Source of the DNA: JACKLD01 sp049297695
GTDB lineage: Bacteria > Pseudomonadota > Alphaproteobacteria > UBA2136 > UBA6156
Assembly (NCBI GenBank): GCA_049297695.1
Contig: JBAQUT010000022.1
Location: 1 to 55,023, forward strand
Direction: 5' to 3'
Length of the DNA stretch: 55,023 nt
The translations under genes were made by a program, and so were the position numbers. Shown here piece by piece: positions 8,139 through 16,696 of this stretch; within the stretch, counting starts at the first letter, position 1, and each line of letters opens with the position of its first letter. The notes beneath the pieces are model-generated. The model was not told where the DNA came from. It was given only the letters and a program-made list of their open reading frames with translations, and searched no databases.

Positions 8139-9128
8139 ATGGAAAACCGCGCTACCCGCTTTTTGATTGCCGTGTTTGTGGTGTTGTTTGTGGCCGTGGC
8201 GGCGGTGGGATTGGTGGGGCGCGAGCTGGCGCGGCCCGGCCCCTTGGCGGCCGAGAGAACCGTGGTGATACCCAACGGCACCAGCACCAAAGCCATGGCG
8301 GCGTTGTTGGCGCGGGAAGGGGTGTTGCATAGCGCCCGTATGTTTGAGCTTGCGGCGCGGGTGAGCGGCTTTGCCCCCACGTTGAAGGCGGGGGAATATG
8401 TGTTTGAGGCGGGGGTTTCGCCGCGTCAGGTGTTAAGCAAACTGGCGTTTGGCCACACCGCTTCGCGGAGCATGACGCTGCCCGAAGGCCTGACCGTGAA
8501 GCAAGTGCTGGCCATGGTGGAAGGGGATAAAACCCTGAGCGGTGCGGCGCGGCCCATACCGGAGGAGGGGCGGATGTTCCCCGACACGTACACGTTTACC
8601 CATGGCACGCCCCGCGCCAAGCTGTTGGAGCAGATGACGGTGCGGATGGACCAAGAACTGGCTGATGCGTGGGCTGCGAGGGATGGAAACATCCCATTGG
8701 CCAGCGCGGAGGAACTGTTGATTTTGGCGAGCATCGTGCAAAAAGAAGCGGCCAACGATGCCGAAATGCCGTTGGTGGCGGGGGTGTTTGCCAACCGGTT
8801 GCGGAAGGGGATGTTGTTGCAATCCGACCCCACGGTGATGTACGGCGCCGACATGGTGGGGAACGACATTACGAGCAAAGAGTTGAAAGAAGCCAACCCC
8901 TTCAATACCTACCAAAACAAAGGCCTACCCCCCACGCCCATTGCCAACCCAGGCCGTGCGGCCTTGCAGGCGGCGGCCCGCCCCGCCAGCACCGAGGCGT
9001 TGTTTTTTATGGCCAAACCCGACAGGAGTGGCCATGTGTTTACCACCACCTATGCCGAACACCAAAAAGCTGTTAAGGCGTATTGGAGTGCGTATAACCA
9101 AAGGAAGCAAGAGAGTGTAAAGCCATGA
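8139..9128 (+). CDS. mltG: Endolytic murein transglycosylase MltG
   Basis: 329 residues. Inner-membrane lytic transglycosylase that cuts nascent glycan strands and is thought to terminate peptidoglycan polymerisation. One N-terminal transmembrane helix (about 8-28, FLIAVFVVLFVAVAAVGLV), a LysM-like region (VVIPNGTSTKAMAALLAREGVL), then the YceG domain with the catalytic Glu in LASIVQKEA and the family signatures LLQSDPTVMYG, NTYQNKGLPPTPIANPG and LFFMAKPDRSGHVFTTTYAEH. The start at 8139 gives a short cytoplasmic leader. It overlaps gmk by 4 nt (ATGA). Confidence 0.95.
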   Translation: MENRATRFLIAVFVVLFVAVAAVGLVGRELARPGPLAAERTVVIPNGTSTKAMAALLAREGVLHSARMFELAARVSGFAPTLKAGEYVFEAGVSPRQVLSKLAFGHTASRSMTLPEGLTVKQVLAMVEGDKTLSGAARPIPEEGRMFPDTYTFTHGTPRAKLLEQMTVRMDQELADAWAARDGNIPLASAEELLILASIVQKEAANDAEMPLVAGVFANRLRKGMLLQSDPTVMYGADMVGNDITSKELKEANPFNTYQNKGLPPTPIANPGRAALQAAARPASTEALFFMAKPDRSGHVFTTTYAEHQKAVKAYWSAYNQRKQESVKP

Positions 9129-9754
9129 CGTATAAACCGATGTTGATTACTGTGAGTGGAATGAGTGGGGTTGGAAAAGATTCTGTTGTGATGGGGCTTT
9201 GTAAACTGGATAACACGTTGCGTCGGGTTCCAAGTGCAACAACTCGTCCGCAAAGACCAGATGAAATTGAGGCTGTTGATTATTATTTTATGGGGCGAGA
9301 GAAATTTTTAAAGGCTAAAGAAAATGGTGATATACCTGAAGTGAGTGATTATCATGGGAATCTTTACGGTGCTTGGTTACCAGCTATACGGGAGCATATG
9401 AACCAAGGCTTATCTCCTATTAAGGATTGGACATGGAGCGGTGTTGAATATTTTCAACGTGATTTCCCCCAAGAAACATTCAGTGTGCTTGTTATGCCCC
9501 CATCTCGCGAACGGTTGTTCCAACGTTTAACCAAACGGAACCCGGAAAAAGCGGAAGATGGGAAGCGGCGCTTCAAGGCGGCAGAGGAAGATCTAGATCA
9601 TTTAAATGATCCGTTCCATATCTTCACCAACCCCGATATGCGGGGCAGCAAGTTGACCGATTATGATGCCGTGTTTGTGAACGACGATTTGGAAGTGACC
9701 GTGTACGCCGTGGCCAAGCGGATTGCCGAGGAACGGCAGAAGCGGGGCGGATGA
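9125..9754 (+). CDS. gmk: Guanylate kinase (divergent)
   Basis: 209 residues, GMP to GDP phosphorylation. P-loop SGMSGVGKDSV (canonical SGPSGAGKSTL), GMP-binding ATTRPQRPDEIEAVDYYF and HGNLYGAW, LID region RNPEKAEDGKRR, and C-terminal YDAVFVNDDLE all match the family. Position after mltG with ATGA overlap also fits. Base composition is odd: the first 350 nt are AT-rich with A/T-ending codons, the rest GC-rich like its neighbours, suggesting a recombinant gene or unusual selection on the 5' half. The unusual D in the P-loop might affect phosphate binding. Confidence 0.85.
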   Translation: MTYKPMLITVSGMSGVGKDSVVMGLCKLDNTLRRVPSATTRPQRPDEIEAVDYYFMGREKFLKAKENGDIPEVSDYHGNLYGAWLPAIREHMNQGLSPIKDWTWSGVEYFQRDFPQETFSVLVMPPSRERLFQRLTKRNPEKAEDGKRRFKAAEEDLDHLNDPFHIFTNPDMRGSKLTDYDAVFVNDDLEVTVYAVAKRIAEERQKRGG

Positions 9755-10320
9755 GAAAATCAGTCGTCATGGCGAGCGGAACTTGTCCTACGAAGCCGCC
9801 ACTATGGGGCGTAGTAGGGGCGTGGCCATCGCGTGGTGTGGCCCTCGCCGTGGGGTTGTTGATAACAGCGTGTGGAGGCCAGTGGCAGTTGCCGAACTAC
9901 ATGGTGGCCCCCGCCAAAGGTGTGGTGGCCAGTTGCCCTCCCGAGGTGATAGGGCAGGCGCGGTGGGTGCAGGCCAATTTGCCCCGCGTGCAACTAGCCA
10001 GCCCGCGCCGCGCGGCGGTGAACGTGCTGGGCTACCCCGCCCATGTGGAAAGCTTTTTGCTGGCCGACAACAGCGCCGTGGACGTGTTGTTTTACCATAC
10101 GCCGGAAACCGCCTGCCGCCCCATGGAGCAGGGGTATGGCGGGTTGATGCCGTTGGTGTTCCAAAACGATAGTCTGTTGGGCTACGGGCAGGGGTATTAT
10201 CACACCATGGTGGTGCCCAACCTGCGGCAGCCGTTGGGCATGCCCTTGCAACGTAGTTTACCCACGGCACCGCAACCTAATGCCCAAGGCGGGGTGGGGC
10301 GGGGGGAACCGATACGGTAG
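9751..10320 (+). CDS. Predicted lipoprotein, function unknown
   Basis: 189 residues. Hydrophobic h-region and lipobox LLITACGG put the lipidated Cys at 41, an unusually late position. The first 30 codons coincide with the palindromic element at 9765-9833, which seems to have extended the N-terminus; the native start may have been nearer the GVALAVGL segment. The mature part has a BamE-like pattern (VDVLFYHTPETAC... PLVFQNDSLLGYGQGYY), but this is only a resemblance. It is joined to gmk by an ATGA overlap. Confidence 0.65.
   Translation: MRKSVVMASGTCPTKPPLWGVVGAWPSRGVALAVGLLITACGGQWQLPNYMVAPAKGVVASCPPEVIGQARWVQANLPRVQLASPRRAAVNVLGYPAHVESFLLADNSAVDVLFYHTPETACRPMEQGYGGLMPLVFQNDSLLGYGQGYYHTMVVPNLRQPLGMPLQRSLPTAPQPNAQGGVGRGEPIR
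9765..9833 (+). repeat. Composite palindromic element (family A outer arms, family C core)
   Basis: Outer arms CGTCATGGCGAGCG (from 9765) and CGTGGCCATCGCG (to 9833) form the family A palindrome seen in rarA and asnB. Between them lie CCTACGAAGCC (9787-9797) and GGCGTAGTAGG (9808-9818), the family C arms found again at 47842. The element spans the start of the lipoprotein gene and stays open in its frame. Confidence 0.75.
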
Positions 10321-10386
10321 GCTTGACACAAAGGTTAAGAGTATCTATAAAAAGCACATCGCCTTTCGCGATTGGTTATCGACAAT

Positions 10387-10415
10387 AAAGCCCCCGCTAC
10401 TACGGGGGCTTTTGT
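10387..10415 (+). terminator. Rho-independent terminator after the lipoprotein gene
   Basis: AAAGCCCCCG and CGGGGGCTTTT separated by a short CTACTA loop, with a T-rich tail (TTTTGTTT), 67 nt after the lipoprotein stop codon. It closes the fatty-acid/mltG/gmk transcription unit. Confidence 0.87.
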
Positions 10416-10649
10416 TTAGCGTGTGAGGGTGACACTCAGGAAGAACCTGAGCTTGCCCCAGCACAACGCCAATTTACCGCAGAGGGTCATGGTATTCGCC
10501 TTTCGTTTGGTTTATCGACTGAGCGAACCATGCCTTGCGGCCTCTTTATATTGCACGTATTTCAAATAATGCCAAGAGAGTTGACGTTGCAAAAACCCTA
10601 CGCTATAAGCCCCCAACTGCATAAACATTCAGCAACGGAGGAACTCCCC
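10416..10649 (+). promoter_or_regulatory. Leader region of ndk
   Basis: No gene is seen here. It contains a 6-bp hairpin CTCAGG/CCTGAG (about 10436-10452) and must hold the ndk promoter, but no convincing -35/-10 pair can be assigned. GGAGGA precedes the ndk start by 8 nt. Confidence 0.4.
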
Positions 10650-11066
10650 ATGGCCATCGAACAAACCCTGAGCATTATCAAGCCCGACGCCGTCGCTAAA
10701 AACGTGGTGGGCGGCATTATTTCACGCTTTGAAGCCGCTGGCCTGAAGGTGAAAGAAGCCCGCATGATGCAGCTGACCGAAACCCAAGCTAAAATGTTTT
10801 ACGCCGAGCACGCCGCCCGCCCGTTTTACGGCGAATTGGTAGCCTTTATGACCAGCGGCCCTTGCATGCCTTTGGTGTTGGAAGGAGAAGGCGCGATTTT
10901 GAAAAACCGTGAGCTGATGGGCGCCACCAACCCCACCAAGGCCGAAGCTGGTACCATCCGCGCCGATTTTGCGATGCCTTGCACCGACCTTTCCGCCAAC
11001 GCCGTGCACGGTAGCGACAGCGCTGAAAGTGCGGTGCGTGAAATTGCCTTCTTTTTTGGGAAGTAA
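10650..11066 (+). CDS. ndk: Nucleoside diphosphate kinase
   Basis: 138 residues, transfers the gamma-phosphate of ATP to NDPs. Phospho-accepting His120 lies in the NAVHGSDSAESA signature; TLSIIKPDAV opens the protein and NPTKAEAGTIRADFA forms the Kpn-loop/nucleotide site. Standard length. GGAGGA upstream fixes the start at 10650 and excludes 40 upstream in-frame codons. Confidence 0.98.
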   Translation: MAIEQTLSIIKPDAVAKNVVGGIISRFEAAGLKVKEARMMQLTETQAKMFYAEHAARPFYGELVAFMTSGPCMPLVLEGEGAILKNRELMGATNPTKAEAGTIRADFAMPCTDLSANAVHGSDSAESAVREIAFFFGK

Positions 11067-11078
11067 GGGGGATTCTTC

Positions 11079-11516
11079 ATGGTTGATGCATCTAAAGAGT
11101 TAGCCTATTTAGTAGAAAATGGTTTTGGAGATGCTGTGGTTGTGTCTCCTTCCAATGAGAAGATGTCTTTAAGAGATTACGTGCGTGGTACAAAATGGTC
11201 TTCAGGCCGTGAGCATAGACCTATTTTGTGTTCGGTTGAATGTGCTATTGGAACACGTCCGGTCTTGCTATGGGCTCAAGAGACGTACCAACATCTTATC
11301 TCCAACGTGAGTTTAGGTGATAAATCTGGCCAAGGTTTTGAAGGTGTGGCTATGGAAGTGTTGAATGCGTTTACAAACGCACGGCTGGCAGGAAGCGCTT
11401 TAGATGAAGTGCAAGTGAATTATAATGGTAGAAATTTATGCTTTACATCGCAAGATAGTCCTTACAAAATTTCTACCACCTTACAAAAAGTAACCACGCC
11501 CAACCACGGTCGTTGA
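11079..11516 (+). CDS. AT-rich orphan protein, function unknown
   Basis: 145 residues, soluble, no signal peptide or obvious motif. Codon use is strongly A/T-ending compared with ndk just upstream. It starts 12 nt after the ndk stop with AAGGGGG upstream of the ATG, so it can be cotranscribed with ndk. Predicted mixed alpha/beta character (VLLWAQETYQHLISNVSL, helical EGVAMEVLNAFTNARL). I recognise no family. Probably acquired by transfer, like the other AT-rich genes here. Confidence 0.6.
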   Translation: MVDASKELAYLVENGFGDAVVVSPSNEKMSLRDYVRGTKWSSGREHRPILCSVECAIGTRPVLLWAQETYQHLISNVSLGDKSGQGFEGVAMEVLNAFTNARLAGSALDEVQVNYNGRNLCFTSQDSPYKISTTLQKVTTPNHGR

Positions 11517-11539
11517 CATTGCAGCCTGAAACCCGTTGA

Positions 11540-12268
11540 ATGAACCCCATGAGATGGGGTTTTGTTTTGGCGGTGTTGGCCGTGGGGAGTGTTCAGGCGC
11601 AAAGTCTGCCCAGCGCCGTGCCGTTGCAGGCCGAGCAATTGCCTGCCGTGAGCACCACCCAGCCTGTGCCTCCTGCCAAAGCCTTCAGCGTGGAAGGTGT
11701 GGTAGTAAAGCTGGATGCCAGCGAGGGCTTTAACCGCGATATGGCCCTCACCCAAGCTGCCCGCCAAGCCTTGCCCGTGGCCTTGGGGCAGTTGGAACTC
11801 CCCGTACCCGCCAGCAAAGCGGCCGACATCGCCAAAAACGTGGGCGACCCCATGACCTTTGTGAAAAGTTACAAACTGGTGAAAGAGGTGTTGGTGCCTG
11901 CGTATCAGCTAACCGCCAACTTGCAATTTGACGGTGCCAAGCTGCAAACAAACTTTGGCAGCAAAGTGTCCGTGGTAAAAGTGGAGGTTGCGGCCGAGAT
12001 ATCGGATACCGAAACCGTAACGCCTGCTTCCGCCATCAGCGATGCCACTGTGAGTGTGGTGTTGGAGGCGGATACCGCAGGAGCGCAAGATGAGCTTTTT
12101 AGTAAACTGGAACAGGCGGGGATGAACCCCGTGTGGCAGCTGATACGTCGGGATGGTGCCACCGTAACCCTGAACACCGCGCTGGAAGGCGACGCCCTGG
12201 CGGACAAGCTTCGGAAAGCGGGCATGACAGCCGAGGCAGTTGACGGCGTGGTAACGGTACGGCCATAA
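11540..12268 (+). CDS. DUF2066-like secreted protein
   Basis: 242 residues with a signal peptide (about 1-21, GFVLAVLAVGSVQAQ). The pattern of an alternating beta/helix module (VVVKLDA... ALTQAARQALPVALGQL... VKSYKLVKEVLVPAYQLTANLQFDGAKL) resembles DUF2066 proteins. In Pseudomonas a DUF2066 gene sits next to hda, and here it is followed by hda after 6 nt, which supports the assignment. The molecular role of DUF2066 is unknown. Confidence 0.65.
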   Translation: MNPMRWGFVLAVLAVGSVQAQSLPSAVPLQAEQLPAVSTTQPVPPAKAFSVEGVVVKLDASEGFNRDMALTQAARQALPVALGQLELPVPASKAADIAKNVGDPMTFVKSYKLVKEVLVPAYQLTANLQFDGAKLQTNFGSKVSVVKVEVAAEISDTETVTPASAISDATVSVVLEADTAGAQDELFSKLEQAGMNPVWQLIRRDGATVTLNTALEGDALADKLRKAGMTAEAVDGVVTVRP

Positions 12269-12274
12269 AGCCTT

Positions 12275-12883
12275 GTGAAGCAGCTGATTTTCCCTCTGAA
12301 CACTGGGCCCGATTATTCGGCAGAAGCCTTTGTGCCCACCACGGGCAGTGCGGCCGTGCGGGCGGCTTTGGCGGTGTTGAAACCCAGTAGTATTCCCAAC
12401 ATCTTGAACGGGCTTGTGGTGGTAGGGGCTCCCGCCAGCGGCAAAACCCATTTGGCGGAAATGTGGCGAGCCGACCACCCCGCAGGCGGGGTGGTGGATG
12501 GGTTGGAGAGCTTGGATGCAGCGGCGCAAACCGAGGTGTTCCATACCTTCAACCGCCTGAAGGAGCAAGGCGGGGCGTTGCTGGTAACCAGCCGCGTGCC
12601 CGTGCAAGAGCTGCCGTTGTTGGCCGACCTCAAGTCCCGCCTCTTAACCCTGAACCACGTGTACCTGATGCCCCCCGATGATGCCGAGCTGGCCCAGCTG
12701 GTGGCCAAATGGGCGGCGGAGCGGCAGGTGGTGTTGCCGCCCGCTGTTACCACCTACTTGCTGACGCGGGCCGAGCGCAGCCCAGCGGCGCTGCGCACCC
12801 TTGTGGCGGCGCTGGACGAGTTGAGCTTGGAGGAGAAGCGGGGGGTGAGCGTGGGGTTGGTGAAAAAGGTGTTGGGGAGTTGA
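12275..12883 (+). CDS. hda: Hda/HdaA-like DnaA regulator (RIDA)
   Basis: 202 residues with GTG start. N-terminal QLIFPL (3-8) is a clamp-binding motif typical of Hda, which with the DNA-loaded beta clamp stimulates ATP hydrolysis by DnaA to limit re-initiation. The AAA+ core has Walker A GAPASGKTHLAE (51-62), but Walker B is degenerate (VVDGLES instead of a clear IDD). Sensor-type LTRAERSPAALRTLVAALD resembles the Hda/DnaA lid domain. Follows the DUF2066 gene at 6 nt. Its stop codon is contained in the next gene's -35 box. Confidence 0.85.
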   Translation: MKQLIFPLNTGPDYSAEAFVPTTGSAAVRAALAVLKPSSIPNILNGLVVVGAPASGKTHLAEMWRADHPAGGVVDGLESLDAAAQTEVFHTFNRLKEQGGALLVTSRVPVQELPLLADLKSRLLTLNHVYLMPPDDAELAQLVAKWAAERQVVLPPAVTTYLLTRAERSPAALRTLVAALDELSLEEKRGVSVGLVKKVLGS

Positions 12884-12908
12884 CAATCTTTATAAGTATA
12901 CATATATA
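12880..12908 (+). promoter_or_regulatory. GTATAC-type promoter 1, upstream of the orphan at 12935
   Basis: TTGACA (12880-12885), 17-base spacer, TATATA (12903-12908). GTATAC at 12896-12901 directly precedes the -10. The -35 box overlaps the hda stop codon. Shares ATCTTT and AAGTATACAT with the promoter at 14937, and AGTATACATATATA with the one at 19707. Confidence 0.65.
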
Positions 12909-12934
12909 AAGGTTCAATACAAAGGAGCCTCAAC

Positions 12935-13477
12935 ATGACATCCCCCCAGATTGTAGAAGCACGTAAAAATAAAGCAAAAAAAGCCATTATGTGTGCAGTA
13001 AAGCTGGCTTCTGGAAAAATTGAATTAGATTATGATGCGGATAAAGTTTTGAGAAGCATAAACTATGCTGCAAAAGGCCTCAACTGCGATGAAGCAATGC
13101 TTGAAGAATTACTTTGTGAACTGAGAGATCATGGTGAAGTATTATATGATGAAACAACGAGAACAGCAATGTTGGAGCGTGAAGTAGAGGTAAAGCCCTT
13201 CGAGATACCTGTGCTCATAGCGGAGCCAGTACGTTCCGAAGGATTGCCTCATGAAAAATTGATTTTGGAAACCTTGGCGAAATCGGGCACGGCTATGAAC
13301 ACATTCCAGATAGGAGAAAAAGCTTTTGGGACTATTTTTGAAAGCCAGACCCCTGAATTTTTAGCAACAATTAAGGTATTGACGGAAAAAGGAGTACTTG
13401 TACGCTATGAACCCAATGGCTCGGCTAAATCCAAAAAAATCGGAAGCCAAGCGGCAACTTACGCGTTGTCGAAATAG
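12935..13477 (+). CDS. AT-rich orphan, predicted tandem winged-helix-like protein
   Basis: 180 residues. Two segments look like winged-helix modules: about 40-75 (EAMLEELLCELRDHGEVLYDE) and 105-150 (LPHEKLILETLAKSGTAMNTFQIG..., LATIKVLTEKGVLVRYE), each a helix-turn-helix followed by a short beta wing. N-terminus is lysine-rich (ARKNKAKKAIM). AAAGGAG lies 8 nt before the ATG. A/T-ending codons set it apart from hda and the protease. No named family; the winged-helix idea comes from pattern only. It has its own GTATAC-type promoter. Confidence 0.6.
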   Translation: MTSPQIVEARKNKAKKAIMCAVKLASGKIELDYDADKVLRSINYAAKGLNCDEAMLEELLCELRDHGEVLYDETTRTAMLEREVEVKPFEIPVLIAEPVRSEGLPHEKLILETLAKSGTAMNTFQIGEKAFGTIFESQTPEFLATIKVLTEKGVLVRYEPNGSAKSKKIGSQAATYALSK

Positions 13478-13545
13478 GTGCCTTCGTTCTTGCTCGTTGT
13501 AGCAAAGGGCGTTAGTTTCTCTCTGTAAAGTAGGGAGAAAATATC

Positions 13546-14934
13546 ATGCGCATGTTAGTGTTGGCTTTGTTGTTGGCTGCAAACGTGGCCTATGCCCGTG
13601 AAGATGCTGTGCAAACCCGCACCAGCTTTGCCCGCGCCGTGCGGGAAGCCGCCCCTGCGGTGGTGAACATTTATGCCGCCAAGCGCGTGTTGCAGCGGGT
13701 GGGGCCGGCGTTGAACGACCCATTGTTCAACCAACTGTTTGCAGGGCAGGGGCCGTTGCGCGCCAAAGTGGAGCGGAGCCTAGGCAGCGGCGTGATTGTG
13801 GATGCGAGCGGCGTGCTGGTAACCAACTTGCACGTGGTGGAAGGTGCCGACGCCATGAAGGTGGTGATGGCCGACGGGCGCGAGTTTGCGGCGCGGTTGA
13901 TTAACAGTGATGAAAAGCTAGACCTTGCCGTGCTGCGGATGGAGGGGAATGGCCAGCGCTTCCCCGCCGCGCGGTTTGGCGATAGCGACACCCTGCAAGT
14001 GGGCGATGTGGTGCTGGCCGTGGGTAATCCGTTTGGGATTGGCCAGAGTGTGAGCATGGGCGTGGTAAGCGCCGTGGAGCGGAGCAATGCGGCGCTTAGC
14101 CAGTACGGCCAGTTTATCCAAACCGACGTGGCCATTAACCCCGGCAACAGCGGCGGCGCGTTGATTGACAGCACGGGGGCGTTGGTGGGCATCAACAGCG
14201 CTATTTTCAGCAAAACGGGCACCAGCGTGGGCATCAGCTTTGCCATACCCGCCAGTTTGGTGCGGGCGGTGGTGAACGATATTGTGAGTACCGGCCACGT
14301 AAGCCGCCCATGGTTTGGGGCCACGGGGCAAAACATACCCCCCGCATTGGCGGAAAAACTTGGCTTGGGGCGCGGGCAAGGGCAAGGGGTTATCCTCTCC
14401 GACGTGATGCCGGGCAGCCCCGCCGCCCGCGCGGGCATTAAGGCTGGCGACGTGATTGTGGGCATGGATGGAAAATCTGTAACCGACCCCGCCGCGTTGA
14501 ACGAGCGGATTTTGGCAACCCCCAACCTGATTGGCCGCGCCGTGCCGCTCACCCTCTGGCGGGAAGGGCATACACAAACGGCCACCATCACCTTTGAAGC
14601 CTTGCCCGACCGCAACCCCGCCGATGCCGTGAAGCTGGGCGGCGTGGGGCCGTTGGCGGGGGTGGGGGTGGAAAAACTTTCCCCTTCCTTGAACGTGCTT
14701 TTAGACTTGCCTGTGGCCGCCGAAGGCGTGGCCATTACCACCCCCAGCACGCGGAGCGACCCACGTTATGCCCTGATTATCAACGGCATCAAAGCGGGGG
14801 ATGTGCTGCTGGAAGTGAATCAACGGCGCATCCGTACCGTAGCCGATGCCCAGCGGGCCGCCAGCGAGCGCGACCAAAGCTGGATTATCAAGCTCCAACG
14901 CGGGAATGCGGTGATAACGCTGGTGGCGGAGTAG
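13546..14934 (+). CDS. DegP/HtrA-family periplasmic serine protease
   Basis: 462 residues: signal peptide (1-17, LVLALLLAANVAYA), trypsin-like domain with His96 in TNLHVVEGAD, Asp127 in LDLAVL and Ser202 in GNSGGAL, then two PDZ-like regions (about 265-350, containing DVMPGSPAARAGIKAGDVIVGMDG; and 370-460, containing YALIINGIKAGDVLLEVNQ). Degrades or refolds misfolded envelope proteins. Short linker loop, closer to DegQ/DegS in size than DegP with its long LA loop. Single gene followed by an orphan whose promoter starts 2 nt past its stop. Confidence 0.94.
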   Translation: MRMLVLALLLAANVAYAREDAVQTRTSFARAVREAAPAVVNIYAAKRVLQRVGPALNDPLFNQLFAGQGPLRAKVERSLGSGVIVDASGVLVTNLHVVEGADAMKVVMADGREFAARLINSDEKLDLAVLRMEGNGQRFPAARFGDSDTLQVGDVVLAVGNPFGIGQSVSMGVVSAVERSNAALSQYGQFIQTDVAINPGNSGGALIDSTGALVGINSAIFSKTGTSVGISFAIPASLVRAVVNDIVSTGHVSRPWFGATGQNIPPALAEKLGLGRGQGQGVILSDVMPGSPAARAGIKAGDVIVGMDGKSVTDPAALNERILATPNLIGRAVPLTLWREGHTQTATITFEALPDRNPADAVKLGGVGPLAGVGVEKLSPSLNVLLDLPVAAEGVAITTPSTRSDPRYALIINGIKAGDVLLEVNQRRIRTVADAQRAASERDQSWIIKLQRGNAVITLVAE

Positions 14935-14936
14935 GG

Positions 14937-14965
14937 TTGACAAATCTTTCTTTAAGTATACATTG
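14937..14965 (+). promoter_or_regulatory. GTATAC-type promoter 2, upstream of the orphan at 14989
   Basis: TTGACA (14937-14942) 2 nt past the degP-like stop codon; GTATAC at 14956-14961. ATCTTT and AAGTATACAT are shared with the promoter at 12880, with a 3-base insertion between the blocks. A good -10 box is not evident, so this may be an activated or differently recognised promoter. Confidence 0.55.
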
Positions 14966-14988
14966 CAGTGTATCAAAGGAGAAAACCC

Positions 14989-15687
14989 ATGAGCCATTGG
15001 ACACACATCTCGAAAGATGAAGCTTATGTAATAGATAGAATTATTTATAAACTCGGCGATATGGCCACTGCGGATGATATTGTTGACGAATTAAACAGGC
15101 AGAACGTGGCTATACGCCCAGAGTTTGTTAGATTGCATGTAGAAGATACTCATGCGATGGGAAAATTGATTCGTTTGGATGGAACCATTGCGGACGCTTA
15201 TATACGCTCTAAAAAGTTTGTAGGTCCGTACGCAGAAATAGATGAGGCACTGGCAGATAAGGTAAAAACCCTTGTTCGAGAAGCTGGAGTTGAAGCAGAT
15301 AACAAATATTTAATGCCACGACTTCTTCCAAAAACGCATTTCTATGATCGAGCGAATGATGCGCTTATGCATTATTCAATTGATGTGAGGGAAGGCTATG
15401 GTGCAACGGAAAAATATGAAAAACCAGTTCGGCAAGTAATAGATTCTCTGTTTAGAGAGGGTTCGTTACGCATTGGAGGTTGTGAAAACCCTGTTAATAA
15501 TGATAGTTTTTTTGTAAACTGGCATGGCTCTAATAAAAAACATAAAATTTTCTTTTATGTACGTGAAGATGAGCTTATTTTACCTCAGAATGTTGCCAAA
15601 TATCGGGATGCCAAAACAGCCGCTGAGATTGCCCGCAGAGATGAATTAACAAAGGGGTGGGATAAAGATATGGGCGATAGAGGTTAA
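14989..15687 (+). CDS. AT-rich orphan, predicted winged-helix-like protein
   Basis: 232 residues. The N-terminal part (10-60, VIDRIIYKLGDMATADDIVDELNRQN...FVRLHVEDTHAMGKLIRLDG) reads like a winged helix; a second similar element may lie at about 145-165 (VRQVIDSLFREGSLRIGG). C-terminal tail is highly charged. AAAGGAG is 8 nt before the ATG at 14989. Codons are A/T-ending. Next to another AT-rich orphan at 15758, 70 nt away, probably one transcript. No known family recognised. Confidence 0.6.
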   Translation: MSHWTHISKDEAYVIDRIIYKLGDMATADDIVDELNRQNVAIRPEFVRLHVEDTHAMGKLIRLDGTIADAYIRSKKFVGPYAEIDEALADKVKTLVREAGVEADNKYLMPRLLPKTHFYDRANDALMHYSIDVREGYGATEKYEKPVRQVIDSLFREGSLRIGGCENPVNNDSFFVNWHGSNKKHKIFFYVREDELILPQNVAKYRDAKTAAEIARRDELTKGWDKDMGDRG

Positions 15688-15757
15688 GGATTTAGAAAAA
15701 TTTAGGTTAGAGACTCTTTATTTTTATAGGAATAAATGACGTAAAAGGAGAAACAGA

Positions 15758-16645
15758 ATGATCCAAAGCCATGAACAAGTTATTTTAGAAGCTTTAAAAA
15801 CTGCCTGCGAACAAGCGGAGCGTTTTGGTGCATATCCTGATGTTGTATTAAAAAAATCGCTTTTGAATTTAAAAAACTTGGAAGGTATGACAGGCTTGCG
15901 TCTTTATGAAGTAACAACGGCTTTGGCTGGCCTTGTGAGAAAAGACCGAGTTGTAGGTACCGACCGAGGCGAATATGGCCTTGTTAAAACTTTTGAATGG
16001 GTTGCGCGTTACAACGCCCATGAAGCGATTCGGTGTGCGATTGTTGAGCGAGGATGCTGTGCGACGGTGGATGAACTTGCGGCCGATTCGAACGTTGTAA
16101 AAGCTGGTTGGAATAAACAAGAGCTGTCCAGCTACGTAACATCGCAATTCCAGCCTATGGCATTTGTGCGTTTGGATGGGAACATGGAACAAGGATTCTA
16201 CCCAGTAAATTTTGAGAATTGGGATCGTGAAGAATTAGGCCCCAACCAACCCGATGAACGCATGTTTCATGAAATTCATGCTGCCGTGCGTTTTTCAGAA
16301 TGCGATGCAGGTTTTGATGCCCTCCGACTGATTCTTTTGCGAGATAGTTACCGTACAGACGGTATAAGCTCGAGAATAGCCTACAATGTGATGCGTCCAA
16401 CAGAGCAGGCAAGAGTTCGGAAAGAAATATTTGATGAAACAATTGCGTACATGATTAATACGGGTGTTATCAAATGGGCGGCCTACGAAATTTCACCGAA
16501 TCAAGGTTTAATATTGAGAGCTTTCCTTGGTGACGATTCTCGACCCAATCATCCCGTATTTATGTACGTTGCTAAAGATGGGAAGAAGCTGCCAGATATG
16601 GTGGCAGAGCGGAGAGCCAGCGACTCCAAAGGCATGGGTCGTTAA
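15758..16645 (+). CDS. AT-rich orphan, predicted multi-module helix-rich protein
   Basis: 295 residues, soluble. Repeated helix-turn-helix-like modules: 8-66 (VILEALKTACEQAERFG... LRLYEVTTALAGLVRKDRVVGTDRGEYGLV) and 90-145 (AIRCAIVERGCCATVDELAAD... LSSYVTSQFQPMAFVRLDGN), each ending in a wing-like hairpin. The C-terminal half is distinct. AAAGGAG is 8 nt before the ATG. Same low-GC style and similar modular outline as the genes at 12935 and 14989, which suggests they are distant relatives; this needs profile comparison. Confidence 0.58.
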   Translation: MIQSHEQVILEALKTACEQAERFGAYPDVVLKKSLLNLKNLEGMTGLRLYEVTTALAGLVRKDRVVGTDRGEYGLVKTFEWVARYNAHEAIRCAIVERGCCATVDELAADSNVVKAGWNKQELSSYVTSQFQPMAFVRLDGNMEQGFYPVNFENWDREELGPNQPDERMFHEIHAAVRFSECDAGFDALRLILLRDSYRTDGISSRIAYNVMRPTEQARVRKEIFDETIAYMINTGVIKWAAYEISPNQGLILRAFLGDDSRPNHPVFMYVAKDGKKLPDMVAERRASDSKGMGR

Positions 16646-16696
16646 GCAGCGAAGTTCTCATATTCAACGTTTTGGAACATGTGCTATAACGGTGGC

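Noticed and set aside
13671..14750. 359-codon open frame opposite the degP-like gene
   Set aside because: Antisense to a fully supported protease; Pro/Ser/Thr-rich composition without motifs.
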